This document shows positions 28,622 to 38,473 of a DNA stretch of 64,000 bases, piece by piece; the stretch's first letter is position 1; every line of letters begins with the position of its first letter. This DNA comes from Actinobaculum sp. 313 (lineage in GTDB: Bacteria > Actinomycetota > Actinomycetes > Actinomycetales > Actinomycetaceae): contig NZ_CP029033.1 in the NCBI RefSeq assembly GCF_003073475.1, positions 1,674,001-1,738,000 on the forward strand. The letters are read 5' to 3'. Below the pieces are notes generated by a model, which was given only the letters and a program-made list of their open reading frames with translations, was not told where the DNA came from and made no database searches. Made by a program: the position numbers and the translations under genes.

Positions 28622-30924
28622 GTGACCAACGCAGAAGGCTCATCGCGGCAGCGTGCCCTTGATGAGGAACAGGCGTATGTCGACACCGCCTACGCGGCGC
28701 TCGATAGGCAACGTGCCGGTTATACTGATCGCCTGCGGGAAATCCGTGCCCAGTCCGGCCAGGAGAGCGCCGGGGCGCTATCCGAACGCGACTCCTTCGC
28801 TACGCACTATGAGGACAATCTCATCCGGCTGCGCAACGTCGAGAACCGCCTCGTTCTTGGGCGCCTTGACCTGCAGGGAGGGCACCTCGAACATATTGGC
28901 CGCATCGGATTGAAGAATGAGGCGCAGGACATTATCCTCCTCGACTGGCGTGCCCCACAGGCAGAACCGTTCTACCGTGCGACGGCGGTTCACCCAGGTG
29001 ACGTTATTCGACGTCGCCACATCCTAACGCGCCTGCGCGAAGTCACTGCCGTTGAAGATGAGCTGCTGGATTCTGACTCTTCGGCAGACGACGGCCTGAA
29101 TCTCACCGGCGAGGCTGCCCTGATGGCCGCTATGAGTCAGTCCCGCGACGGGAAGATGACGGATATCGTCGCCACTATTCAGGCCGAACAAGACAGGATC
29201 ATTCGGGACGATCTTGGTGGAGTCCTTGTTGTACAAGGTGGACCGGGGACCGGAAAGACCGCCGTGGCCTTGCACCGAGCCGCTTACCTCCTGTATGCGA
29301 ATCGAGAGCATCTTTCCCGCTCCGGCATTTTGGTTATCGGCCCGTCCCCGGTGTTTCTTCGCTATATCGACCAAGTCCTGCCGGCTCTCGGAGAGTCAGA
29401 CGTCGTCTCAACCACAATTGAGGGGCTGCTTCCGGGCGTGCGAGTCACCGCAAGCGACTCCGCTGAAGCAGCGGAGATCAAAGGCCGCTTGGCCTGGCGA
29501 GAAATTTGCCGCCGCGCCGTCCGGGAATTACTCGAGCGACCGCTCGCATCAACAGTGCGTTTCACGATTGACGGCGTTGCTGTGCGCTTGACTCCACAGG
29601 ACGTGGATGCCGCGCAACGGCGCGCTCGTCGTGGAGGGCGCACGCATAACGAGGCACGCGATACCTACGCTCGCCAACTCGTTGAACTCCTCGCACAGCA
29701 AGTTGCGGAGGGGCGCGAATTGTCGTTGGCCGACAACGAGTGGATTGTTGGCGACGTCGCGGCAAGTGTTGACGCACGCCGCGAAATCAACCTGCGCTGG
29801 CTGCCGTCGTCGCCAACCCAACTATTGGAACGGCTGTTGGATAACCCGGCATTGCTCGCATCGATAGCTCCGCAGTTGAGCGAATCCGACCTGGCGGCAA
29901 TCGCACGGCCCAAAGGCAGCGGCTTCACCGCCGCCGATATCGCAATTCTTGACGAGATGGCCGAGTATCTGGGTCCGTTCCAAGACAACTTCGAACGTCG
30001 GCAGCGTGCCGCCGCCGAGGCCCGTAATGCGGAGTTGTCCCAGTACGTCGCACAAACAATGTCCGCCATGAACCTGGGAGGCGGAATCGTCAGTGAGGCG
30101 GCTCTTACTGAACGCATGGCCGATACCGGGCCCACCCAGACGCTGGCGGAACGTGCAGCCGCGGATCGCTCGTGGACGTACGGGCACGTCGTCGTCGACG
30201 AAGCGCAGGAACTCTCCCCTATGCAGTGGGAAATGCTCCTCCGCCGCTGTCCGAGCCGATCGATGACTCTTGTCGGCGATCTCGATCAACGGCCCGCGGG
30301 TGCGCCACGAGAGGGGTGGAAGGAATTACTGGGCCGTTTGGGTGATCGACTTCGTGAGGAGCCTCTGACAATCTCCTACCGAACGCCTGCCACAGTGCTT
30401 AGTGCCGCCGGACGTACTCTCGCCGCCTCCGGTAAACCGGTGCGCGACGTGCGTGCGGCGCGAGACCTACCCGGCAGTTTAGAGACGGAACGAGCGACGA
30501 CGGAGGAGCGAGATACGGCCGTCGTCACCGCTGTCCAGCGCCTGTGCCGCGAGCTTGATGCCGAGGTGGGTTCGGGGGCACACTCGGTGTTATTGCCCCG
30601 CAGCACCGTGTTGCTGCCATCCGCGATGCTCTCGCCGCCGCGCCTGAGTTGGCAGAATGGAGTCTCGACCGAGACGGAAGTGAGGTCTCTTCCCGTATCC
30701 ATGTCCTTGACCCACTGCAGGCGAAGGGACTCGAATACGACGTTGTGGTGCTTGTTGAACCGCAGGAGATTCTGGCCGACGGGCCGGGGCATCTGTACGT
30801 GGCGATGACACGGCCCACTCGGAAGCTGTGCATCGTGCACACCGGGGAACTGCCAGAAGGACTGGCGGAAGCCGAGGATGCGAGCGGCTCACAACAAGCA
30901 GACTCTTGCGTTCAGAGGGCGTGA
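28622..30924 (+). CDS. helR: HelD/HelR-type ATPase acting on RNA polymerase, one-base deletion
   Basis: Superfamily 1 helicase-like motor of the HelD class, which releases RNA polymerase from stalled or rifamycin-bound complexes. The N-terminus is a coiled-coil arm (EEQAYVDTAYAALDRQRAGY). The Walker A region is VQGGPGTGKTAVALHRAAYL, which is characteristic of HelD proteins, with VDEAQELSPMQWEML as Walker B and YRTPATVL as a later motif. A G run at 30574-30578 is one short. The corrected frame continues LGVIAPQHRVAAIRD and ends GHLYVAMTRPTRKL, for a length of about 767. The GTG start has AAGGAGGT 6 nt upstream. Confidence 0.9.
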
Positions 30925-31033
30925 TATGCCGCAGGGGATCTATCGTTGTATGCTTCCGAGAACTATCCTCTCGGGTAGTCCCAGAGTCCGGGCCAATTTG
31001 GCGCGTCTTTTGAAGAACGGTGATAGTTAAGAA

Positions 31034-32245
31034 GTGGTACGCATCCTTCTCCTCGAAAACCCACACGGCTCGGCCAATGAGGTCTTTGAACGCGCCAATG
31101 CCGAGGTCGTACGCGTAAACGGCGCCCTGCAAGGTCAGGAGCTTATCGACGCTTTGCAAGGCGTCGATATGCTCGGGATTAGATCGAAGACCAACGTGAC
31201 CCGCGAGGTGCTTGAGGCCTGTCCGCAGCTGACCGCGATCGGCGCCTTCTGCATAGGCACGAATCAGATTGATCTCGGCGAGGCTTCTCGGAGGGGAATT
31301 TCCGTCTTCAACGCGCCTTACGCCAATACACGCTCCGTCGTTGAGTTGGCGGTGGCCGAGGCGATTGCACTAACCCGTCATATCCCCGAGCGCAACCGCG
31401 CTCTGCACGAACGCCGCTGGGAGAAAACGGCGAACGGTGCACACGAAGTACGCGGTAAGACTCTTGGCATAGTCGGTTATGGCGCGATTGGAACCCAGCT
31501 TTCGGTGCTGGCGGAGGCCTTGGGGCTGCGGGTCGTTTTCTTCGACATTGCCGAACGCCTTGCCATCGGCAATGCGAAACGCGTACGTAGCCTCGACGAA
31601 CTGCTGCATCAATCCGATATCGTCTCAATCCATGTTGACGGCCGAGCATCGAATCGCGGCTTCTTCGGACGGCATGAACTGGAGCAGATGCGAGATGGAG
31701 CGATCCTTATCAATCTGTCACGCGGATTCGTCCTCGACATCGATGCCTTGAGCGAACACCTGCAAAGCGGGCATCTCGCAGGAGCGGCTGTGGACGTGTT
31801 CCCGAGCGAACCGGATGCCAACGGCGAGCCTTTCGACTCCCCACTGATTGGTTTTGACAATGTCATCCTGACGCCGCATATCGGTGGTTCCACACTTGAG
31901 GCTCAGGAATCCATTGGATACTTCGTGGCAGGGAAGCTCATGACCTACTGGCGCAAGGGCTCAACCGAGCTTTCAGTTAACCTGCCGAATATCGACTCCT
32001 CCCCCGACGAGTCTTCGCTCTACCGCGTGGCCTGGATTCATCGCAATACGCCGGGAGCATTGGCACAGGTCAACCAGATCTTCGCGGATAACGGTGCCAA
32101 TGTTGATACGCAGATCTTGGCGACGTCCGGAGAAATCGGCTACATGGTCACCGATATTTCCTCCGAGATTCCGGCCGATGCCGTCCGCACATTGGAGGCC
32201 TCACCGCGTAACATCCGCTTACGGGTTCTACGCCGTGATCACTGA
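31034..32245 (+). CDS. serA: D-3-phosphoglycerate dehydrogenase SerA
   Basis: First enzyme of serine synthesis, oxidising 3-phosphoglycerate with NAD. At 403 residues it is the E. coli-like form with one C-terminal ACT domain. The NAD-binding motif GIVGYGAIGTQLSVLAEAL is at about 150-168, the substrate motif IGAFCIGTNQIDL near 75, the catalytic Arg region NLSRGFVLD, and the catalytic His in LTPHIGGSTLEAQE. The ACT domain covers about 330-403 (HRNTPGALAQVNQIFADNGA), suggesting serine feedback control. The start is GTG at 31034 with only a poor ribosome binding site. Confidence 0.95.
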   Translation: MVRILLLENPHGSANEVFERANAEVVRVNGALQGQELIDALQGVDMLGIRSKTNVTREVLEACPQLTAIGAFCIGTNQIDLGEASRRGISVFNAPYANTRSVVELAVAEAIALTRHIPERNRALHERRWEKTANGAHEVRGKTLGIVGYGAIGTQLSVLAEALGLRVVFFDIAERLAIGNAKRVRSLDELLHQSDIVSIHVDGRASNRGFFGRHELEQMRDGAILINLSRGFVLDIDALSEHLQSGHLAGAAVDVFPSEPDANGEPFDSPLIGFDNVILTPHIGGSTLEAQESIGYFVAGKLMTYWRKGSTELSVNLPNIDSSPDESSLYRVAWIHRNTPGALAQVNQIFADNGANVDTQILATSGEIGYMVTDISSEIPADAVRTLEASPRNIRLRVLRRDH

Positions 32246-32265
32246 GCAGATTTCCGCTGCGTAGC

Positions 32266-32355
32266 ATCCGAACCGTGTAACGTGAGAGTTCCACTACGGC
32301 GACTCGCCCGGCTCGGAACACGAGCGATCCGAGCCGCGTAACGTGTGGATTCCAC
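32266..32355. repeat. Imperfect 29-bp direct repeat enclosing an 8-bp hairpin
   Basis: Two copies at 32266-32294 and 32327-32355 match at 24 of 29 positions around the core GTAACGTG and TTCCAC. Between and partly within them, CGGCTCGG (32309-32316) pairs with CCGAGCCG (32329-32336) across a 12-nt loop. The segment lies between serA and a convergent island gene, so the hairpin may terminate transcription. It also marks the boundary between core genes and the accessory island. Confidence 0.55.
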
Positions 32356-32399
32356 GCTGTAGTCGCTGCGTGACCGCACAAGTGGTGCGGACGGCCAGT

Positions 32400-34049
32400 T
32401 TATTGTTGTTGTCCGTTTTCGCGGGGTGGCCGCCAGTACAGCAGGGGCCGGGAGAACATTTCACGACGGGTAGCCTCCTCGGCCTCACGCCGCTGCCGCT
32501 CGCGCACACTCTCCGCGCCGTGACGGCTCAACCACACCGCATCCAAACGCTTAAGCGCTTCCTCCCGGCGACGCTCCTCTTCCTGCGGATCCGGAACCTC
32601 CCGACCACGCAAAGCAAACCGAACCTCCGGACTCCACTTCCGCTCCCGCTCATCCCGCTTCTTACGACCAGCACCACGCGCACCCCCGGTACCACGCACA
32701 CCAGACTGCTGCACCTGACCGCCGCGAACACCCGTTCCACGGCCAGTCCCAGCACGACCACCAGCAGGCTGTCCACCACGAACACCGGTTCCACGGTCAC
32801 CCTGGGCTTGGCCACCCCGGACGCCGCCCGCACCAGCCCCACGGCCATTAGCGGCTTGTCCGCCCCGCGCACCACCGGTGCCACGCATACCGGCCTGTTG
32901 TGCCTGCCCGCCGCGCACACCCGTGCCTCGTGTCCCGGCCCCGGTTCCTCGCGTCCCGGTGCCTTGTTGGGGTTGGCCTGATAAGGGGATACGGGTGGGA
33001 CGCATACCCATCTGCTGCGCATTACTCCACCGCACACCAGATGCCGCACCACGGGCCAACCCCGCCGCACCAGCCGCAGCCCCGGCCGCCCCAGCAACAC
33101 CAGCACCACTGCCCGTAGGGTTGTTGTTGTCTTGGAAGGAGAGGCGTCCGGCTTCCCGGACCCGGTCCATCAAATCCCCTCCACCCGGACCATACAAGTA
33201 GCGTGCCTCCGCGGAATCTGCTCGGATCATCCTGCCTTGTGGAGTACCCACCATGCCCTCCACACGCTCACCCGCATACCACGAAAACATCCACGCCAAA
33301 CTCCCAGAAACACCCACACCCGCCGCAACCGCACCCACCGACGGAACAACAGACCCACCACCATCCGACACGTCCACATCCGGGTCCGTGTCTGTCGGGC
33401 GGCCCTCCGCCAACGCCGCCGCATACGACGCCCCACCATCAGACGGTAGACCCGTCACCGACGAATCCACACCAGACAACGACGGCGAGGGCGTGTAGGT
33501 CACATAAGAACGCGGCTCGGACTTCTCCGAGCGAGGCAGCATACGAATCGCACGATCCACCTCCTCACCCACATAATCCACCATCCGCCCAGCCCGCTCC
33601 TCATACCCACTATCCCGGGCCTCATGCGCCTGATGAGCATGGTCCAACTGCCCCGTCACATCCGGATTCACCGTCGCAACACCATTAAGCATCCCCGACT
33701 GCGCCGCATACGCCGCATCCGACGATGTCGTATCCGCACTAATCTCCTCATGCGCCGCCCGAGCCTCTTCCGCTGCATCCGCAATCACTTCAGCCGACTT
33801 ACTCATCGCTTCTATGTCGTCGGCATGCTGTCCCATCCGTTGCCGGATACCGTCCATTGAGCTCCGAAACGCTTCACCCGCCGCGCCACGAATCCCTAAA
33901 TCATCCGGATTCATCCGCCGAGCAATCGTGCCCCGCAAATCCTCAAAACCACGACTCACCTTATCGTAAATACGCGCGAGATCCCGGGCTTCCTCCGGAT
34001 CAAATGTCGCGATCTCCGCTAATGTGTCTCGCTGCTCATGACTAGCCAT
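32400..34049 (-). CDS. WXG/ESX-like protein with Gly/Arg repeat tract (putative type VII secretion substrate)
   Basis: A 549-residue protein with no recognised enzyme domain. The first 100 residues form two long amphipathic helices around NPDDLGIRGAAGEAFRSSMD, a WXG100-like helix-turn-helix in which the Trp is replaced. A Y-x-x-x-E secretion-like motif (YVGEE) follows at about 159-163. A weakly hydrophobic stretch (VVPSVGAVAAGVGVSGSLAW) is near 235-255, then an Ala/Gly-rich linker, a repeat tract at about 363-461 built on RGTG and VRGGQ, and a highly charged C-terminus. Start ATG 34049, with AGAGGA upstream. The coding strand is G/T-rich at third positions, unlike core genes. Function unknown. 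Confidence 0.75.
   Translation of the reverse strand: MASHEQRDTLAEIATFDPEEARDLARIYDKVSRGFEDLRGTIARRMNPDDLGIRGAAGEAFRSSMDGIRQRMGQHADDIEAMSKSAEVIADAAEEARAAHEEISADTTSSDAAYAAQSGMLNGVATVNPDVTGQLDHAHQAHEARDSGYEERAGRMVDYVGEEVDRAIRMLPRSEKSEPRSYVTYTPSPSLSGVDSSVTGLPSDGGASYAAALAEGRPTDTDPDVDVSDGGGSVVPSVGAVAAGVGVSGSLAWMFSWYAGERVEGMVGTPQGRMIRADSAEARYLYGPGGGDLMDRVREAGRLSFQDNNNPTGSGAGVAGAAGAAAGAAGLARGAASGVRWSNAQQMGMRPTRIPLSGQPQQGTGTRGTGAGTRGTGVRGGQAQQAGMRGTGGARGGQAANGRGAGAGGVRGGQAQGDRGTGVRGGQPAGGRAGTGRGTGVRGGQVQQSGVRGTGGARGAGRKKRDERERKWSPEVRFALRGREVPDPQEEERRREEALKRLDAVWLSRHGAESVRERQRREAEEATRREMFSRPLLYWRPPRENGQQQ
32667..32963 (-). repeat. Gly/Arg/Gln-rich coding repeat (RGTG and VRGGQ units)
   Basis: Within the 549-aa protein, RGTG occurs six times and RGGQ five times in about 99 residues, often as RGTGVRGGQ. 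The DNA units are diverged, so this is an old or protein-level repeat rather than a recent tandem duplication. Such RGG-type tracts can bind nucleic acid or wall polymers, but nothing here decides which. Confidence 0.7.
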
Positions 34050-34344
34050 GATGCTGTCCTCTCTCCTCACGTTCCAGTTAGGGTTGTACTCGGTGAGCGC
34101 CCCACTACTCAGAACAGAATCGGCTGTGATATCGCCGACTCTACCGGTGAAACGGCCATCTGTCTACAACGAATAACGACACGCACTCCCTCACCAGAAC
34201 CACATCCCAACGCGTTTGCGCAGGTCACACCACGTGCCGCGGTCATATGCGCCTGTGAAGACTTGTCGGAAACTGCAGATCGTGACCAGATCTGCAACAA
34301 TCAACGACAAGACAACCGACAGCACACAAAGAGAGCGGAGACCC
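34050..34344. promoter_or_regulatory. Divergent promoter region between two island genes
   Basis: A 295-bp gap separating the divergently transcribed 549-aa and DUF4352-like genes. It must contain both promoters. Ribosome binding sites are seen at each end (AGAGGA and GCGGAGA). I could not identify convincing -35/-10 elements, operators or hairpins. Confidence 0.35.
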
Positions 34345-35058
34345 ATGACCACCACACCACCAGCCCCGAACAGCAATTCGTCCGACCCGACTGGGGGTGC
34401 TACCACCCCACGTCGGCGGGGCCTGCCAGGCTGGGCCTGGGCGGCCATCGGCGCCCTAGTCGTCATCGGGGTGGTGGTCGCCGGGGTCATGATCGCCGGA
34501 CGCAACCACGCAACACCCACGCCCGCCCCCGGTGGTAACACGACCAGCCCCACCCACGCGCCGATCACGACTACGCCGGAGCCAACGGCCTCGCCGACGC
34601 CTGGGGAGACGCAGATCGGGGAGTGGAGCGTGGAAATCTTAGAATACAAGGCAGACGTCACCGACTACCTTGCAAACGCGGACCCACCCGTAACTCCCTC
34701 TATCGAGGGGCACCGGTTCCTCGGCATCAAACTCCGCGTCACCAACACCGGAGAACGAGCAGACCCCTACCTCCACCTCGCCGAACGCCTACGCGGAACC
34801 ACCAACGGACACCCCCTCTACGAACCCTACCAAGTGAACGTTACCCGCTACCGCGGAGACGACTCCCTCGCCGGAGTCCCACGCCTGGAGACCGGCGAGT
34901 CCGGAGAAGGCTGGCTCTTCTACCAAGTCCGCGGCGACTTCGAACTCACCGGCATCGACATGCGCGACGAACGCGACCGCGACAACCCCACCCTCTGGAC
35001 CGAAGTCCCCTACCCACAACCCACCAACACCACACCCACACCAACCGGCACCCGATAA
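34345..35058 (+). CDS. Single-pass membrane protein with DUF4352-like extracellular domain
   Basis: A 237-residue protein with a short cytoplasmic N-terminus, one transmembrane helix (AWAAIGALVVIGVVVAGVMI, residues about 31-50), a Pro/Thr-rich linker of about 40 residues and a beta-rich extracytoplasmic domain. That domain (IGEWSVEILEYKADVTDYL, then GHRFLGIKLRVTNTGERAD, ETGESGEGWLFYQV) resembles DUF4352/telomere-binding-like immunoglobulin-fold domains of Gram-positive surface proteins. GCGGAGA precedes the ATG. Third positions are almost all C or A. A role at the cell surface is inferred from topology only. Confidence 0.75.
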   Translation: MTTTPPAPNSNSSDPTGGATTPRRRGLPGWAWAAIGALVVIGVVVAGVMIAGRNHATPTPAPGGNTTSPTHAPITTTPEPTASPTPGETQIGEWSVEILEYKADVTDYLANADPPVTPSIEGHRFLGIKLRVTNTGERADPYLHLAERLRGTTNGHPLYEPYQVNVTRYRGDDSLAGVPRLETGESGEGWLFYQVRGDFELTGIDMRDERDRDNPTLWTEVPYPQPTNTTPTPTGTR

Positions 35059-35319
35059 GCTGGTCGGCTCGACCCTGGATACCCGCACTCGACTCATGAA
35101 AACTCCGTCAAATCCGGGAATGTCCGTTCGAGGAACCGCACCGCCGACCATGAGAGCCGCTGGACCATTCGGTAGGCAGAGGTGCTTCATACCACACATC
35201 GCCGTATTACACCATGGGTATCATTCCCCTGTGGATTAGCTAGACCTGGGAGCCATCTCCAAATACAGTGTGGCGTGTTACCTCCTCAGGTGCTAATGCT
35301 ACAGAAGGGACCCGCTCAC

Positions 35320-35661
35320 ATGACTGACGAACTACTGCAATTCGATCCTGCTCTGGCAGGCATTGCCCGAAACAAGAACTGGAACGATTCCCAGACCTTT
35401 GTGAACATCGCGGCTGGGTATGGGAGAATTCGCGAGTCGTGCCCCGATATCGCGGATCTGATCGTAGAGACGACTGCCGCTCTCAGCGAGGTATGCGACT
35501 ACGTCGCTGACCTCATGCAACAGGCATGCCTCGAGTTCTCCGATTCTGCAGGCGTACTCGGCTCAGGCGTTCAGGCTGCCATCGTGAACTACGACCAAGC
35601 CGAGCAAGACGCCGTCGACAACTTCGAAGTCGGCGGCGAATTCGACTTCATGAACAGCTAA
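35320..35661 (+). CDS. Small helical ESX-like protein with YxxxE motif, probable partner of the next gene
   Basis: A 113-residue, mostly helical acidic protein. It has no WXG, but its C-terminus carries YDQAE at residues 91-95 followed by an acidic tail, matching the Y-x-x-x-D/E export signal of type VII substrates. Size and helical make-up fit EsxA/EsxB-like or LXG-associated targeting proteins, which are encoded just upstream of a larger substrate and pair with its helical domain. Only 22 bp separate it from the 897-aa WXG-domain gene, so the two form an operon. Start ATG 35320 with GAAGGGAC upstream. Function inferred. Confidence 0.7.
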   Translation: MTDELLQFDPALAGIARNKNWNDSQTFVNIAAGYGRIRESCPDIADLIVETTAALSEVCDYVADLMQQACLEFSDSAGVLGSGVQAAIVNYDQAEQDAVDNFEVGGEFDFMNS

Positions 35662-35683
35662 CTCTGAAGCAAAGGAACTCACC

Positions 35684-38377
35684 ATGACTTGGTCTCCGGT
35701 ACCGGCAGAGACGGCGCTGCCAAAACCCGCGAATAAAGTCGAGAAAATCAGGGATATCGGCATTGCCTTTGACGGCGCTGCGGGGGCGATGAGCGAGACC
35801 CAGATAGTTGGGCAGGGCGCTGCCGTCGAAGGATGGGGGGGAACTGCTGGCACAGCGAATGCGGGCGCGGCGCAAGCCCTGCAGTCCGCAGTTCAAAGTG
35901 CGGTGAGCGCGCAGGTCGCTATCAAGCCCGTTCTCAACAACTACGCCGATGAACTCTCCACAGCTATCGGTCGAATCGAGGCAGCACAAGAGCAGTGGGA
36001 CGCAGCTATCACCGCCCGAACAGCCGCGATCAACGAACTCACCGCGCCCGGAACCAACCGAATCCGCAGCGATGAACTTGATCCCGACTCGATCAACCCG
36101 CTTATAGAGAGTGCTAACACCCGATGTGCAGAAGACCAGGCAACTGCACGCGCAAACTACGACTCCGCCCTAGCAGAGTTGAATCTAGTGGCGCAGTCCA
36201 CGACAACCGCGATCTCCGCCTGGGCAGACCGCTTCGTCCCGAAGGGACGCGTGATTGGTGCCGACGGTGAGTCTGTTGACCGGGATCGGCTCTCACTCGC
36301 GTGCTTCGGAACTGAGGACAATGTGCTCGGCACGGAGGCAAACTGGACATATGCGAATTCGGAGGCGATGCGGGCTGCGGACTTCTTCCAAGAGGGTGAC
36401 ATCACGGAAGCGGAGCTCCATGAGTTTCTTGAGGAGTACGGCGATGACTTCGATAACCCGTTCTTTGCTAACGCGCTAGCAGCCCGCGTATCGCCCGACC
36501 AGATGATTGGCGTGCTACAGCAGGTGGACTCCTCCTGGGATGGTGCTTCTGAGTTCAACGCTGGGGTCGGTACACTTATTGTTCTAGCAACAGGCGGAGT
36601 TGACACCTCCTGCAAGGAACTGGGAGCTTGGCAAGCAGGTTCCAACGGTCTGCGCATTAACGGCAAGACCCTTGTCTATCGACAGCTCCAGTTCGCTGGG
36701 CAACTGAAGGGGGTCGGCAACGCCGTCTACATGGACGGGAACAAGTACTCGTCGATGTCAGCGGCAGAGGCAGATCAAGGGCTACTGCCGTGGACGAAGC
36801 ACGACCCGTCTTATGGATACGAGTGGATTGGCTCCGCTTTCGCCGCCGCAGGCGAGAACGAGTCGTTGGTCATTGGAGATGTGTTCCTCAATGGGCGAAG
36901 CGACAGCGATATATCGGTTGCCGATGACTTGCTCAGATGGGATAACAGCTCCTTGGAAACCGACAAGCACGGGCTTGACCCGGGCGGTTTCCTGGGCGAG
37001 GCGCAGTCTGGCGACGGAGTATACGCCCTGCTGAACCTGATGGATGAACCCACTGGCGGAACAGCGGATCCAGCCGCACTGGAAGAAGTTAACCACAACC
37101 GTATCGCCTCCAATCAGAAGTTCTTGGCCAGTGACAGTCTCATCTCCATTGATGACGGCGACGGCTCACGGAGACCCTTGGGAACCACCGAGTACCTTGT
37201 CGGGCATAGATCGGTGCCAGGGGACACCTTCAATGACTATGGCAACCAAGGCATTCCGATCACCACCTACGCCACACCTTACGAGTACCCCGATCAGGGG
37301 GATCTCCTTGGAAACGTCATCTACGAATCGACACGAGATCTGGATAATCCAGACTCGTATGCCATCATTCATCATTATCTTCAGGGCTACTGCGACGGGC
37401 TTGCCGCCGACTACCAACCCGCAGGCTGGATCGGTGACGCTGCCGGGCAGGACACCTTCGGCTACGCCAATCGCGGTCTTCGCGCTCACGGAGGGGAGAT
37501 ACTCGCACCCTATATGGATGACATCAGCCGAGAACTCAATGATCCGAATGGTAGGGACGGAGGCGAGATCGTTCTTGAGAGCGATGACGGGTACAAGCTG
37601 CAATTGACAGCAGAACTCCGCAATCAGTTGATTGCCATGGGAAATACGGACTCTCCTGGACTCTTCGCCGACCTGAGCTTCGACACAGATACGTCCAACG
37701 GCAGAATGCCATCGCTTGCCACTTTGGCAGAGGCCAATGACATGTTCTGCCAGCGAGACCTGACTGCGGCTATGAATGGTTGGCCCGGCAGCGCCGGTGT
37801 TCACAATGTTCTCGCCCAATACACCACTGGTTTCGTTGTCATTGAACGCGCGGAATACGCCGATGATATCCAACTCGCTAGGTCATCGGATTCCGTCAAT
37901 AACGCTATCAAGGGTCTGATTCTTGATGGCGCTGGCTATTTTTCCTTCAGTAAGGTCGGTCCAGGGATGGACGTGCTCGATATACCTTCAAATGGAGGAC
38001 CGCAAGAACTCATAGACAGCCTGCTACCTGAATCGAATAGTGAGTACATCGTCGCCGAGGTACGCGATAACAGCGACTCGCTGACTACGAGCCTCATGGA
38101 GGATCGCTACCTCAACTGCTATGCAGACTATCTCAATACTCAGCCTGACCTATTGGAGGAGGCAGCAGCAAGTCCTGCCTCCCTTCACTTTATGGAAGAT
38201 GGCAGGATAAAAGACTATACGGACATGAGCGCCTCGGAGCAGCAGTATTTCTCCGACTGGGCAGCTCAAATGCCTTTGCCGGACGTCGTCGGTAACAGCA
38301 GTAGTGCTGCGAATATCATCGACGGCGAAGCAACCACAGCAAAGTCGAACATCGACAGCGCGTCGAATCGCAGGTGA
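35684..38377 (+). CDS. Large WXG-domain protein (putative type VII substrate), paralog A of the island family
   Basis: An 897-residue protein without signal peptide. Residues about 15-200 are helical and contain WGG at 51-53 inside GAAVEGWGGTAGTANAG, matching the helix-WxG-helix fold of type VII substrates. From about residue 225 to the end lies a module shared with the next gene; conserved blocks are FFANAL, WTKHDPSYGYEWIGSA, YALLNLMDEP, YLQGYCDGLA, GYANRGLRAHGG and FMEDGRIKDYTDM. I recognise no catalytic motif. There is no transmembrane segment. AAAGGA lies 8 nt before the ATG. Codon use is close to the core genome, unlike its paralog. Confidence 0.8.
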   Translation: MTWSPVPAETALPKPANKVEKIRDIGIAFDGAAGAMSETQIVGQGAAVEGWGGTAGTANAGAAQALQSAVQSAVSAQVAIKPVLNNYADELSTAIGRIEAAQEQWDAAITARTAAINELTAPGTNRIRSDELDPDSINPLIESANTRCAEDQATARANYDSALAELNLVAQSTTTAISAWADRFVPKGRVIGADGESVDRDRLSLACFGTEDNVLGTEANWTYANSEAMRAADFFQEGDITEAELHEFLEEYGDDFDNPFFANALAARVSPDQMIGVLQQVDSSWDGASEFNAGVGTLIVLATGGVDTSCKELGAWQAGSNGLRINGKTLVYRQLQFAGQLKGVGNAVYMDGNKYSSMSAAEADQGLLPWTKHDPSYGYEWIGSAFAAAGENESLVIGDVFLNGRSDSDISVADDLLRWDNSSLETDKHGLDPGGFLGEAQSGDGVYALLNLMDEPTGGTADPAALEEVNHNRIASNQKFLASDSLISIDDGDGSRRPLGTTEYLVGHRSVPGDTFNDYGNQGIPITTYATPYEYPDQGDLLGNVIYESTRDLDNPDSYAIIHHYLQGYCDGLAADYQPAGWIGDAAGQDTFGYANRGLRAHGGEILAPYMDDISRELNDPNGRDGGEIVLESDDGYKLQLTAELRNQLIAMGNTDSPGLFADLSFDTDTSNGRMPSLATLAEANDMFCQRDLTAAMNGWPGSAGVHNVLAQYTTGFVVIERAEYADDIQLARSSDSVNNAIKGLILDGAGYFSFSKVGPGMDVLDIPSNGGPQELIDSLLPESNSEYIVAEVRDNSDSLTTSLMEDRYLNCYADYLNTQPDLLEEAAASPASLHFMEDGRIKDYTDMSASEQQYFSDWAAQMPLPDVVGNSSSAANIIDGEATTAKSNIDSASNRR

Positions 38378-38473
38378 ACCAGCAATGAATCCCACTCGTC
38401 CTTGTCTGCCCCGCGGGCTGCCGCGAAGAGCCCCAATTCAGCACTAGAGAACCGTTTCCGTTGAAAGGCCAAG

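Noticed and set aside
32667-32963. Repeat tract considered as a CRISPR-like or tandem DNA repeat
   Set aside because: The units are irregular at DNA level and only periodic as protein (RGTG/RGGQ); no constant repeat-spacer structure. No CRISPR array or cas gene was seen anywhere in the window.
33203-33688. 161-codon plus-strand open frame rich in Pro, His and Thr
   Set aside because: Antisense to the 549-aa island gene; its composition is produced by the A/C strand skew and there is no start signal.
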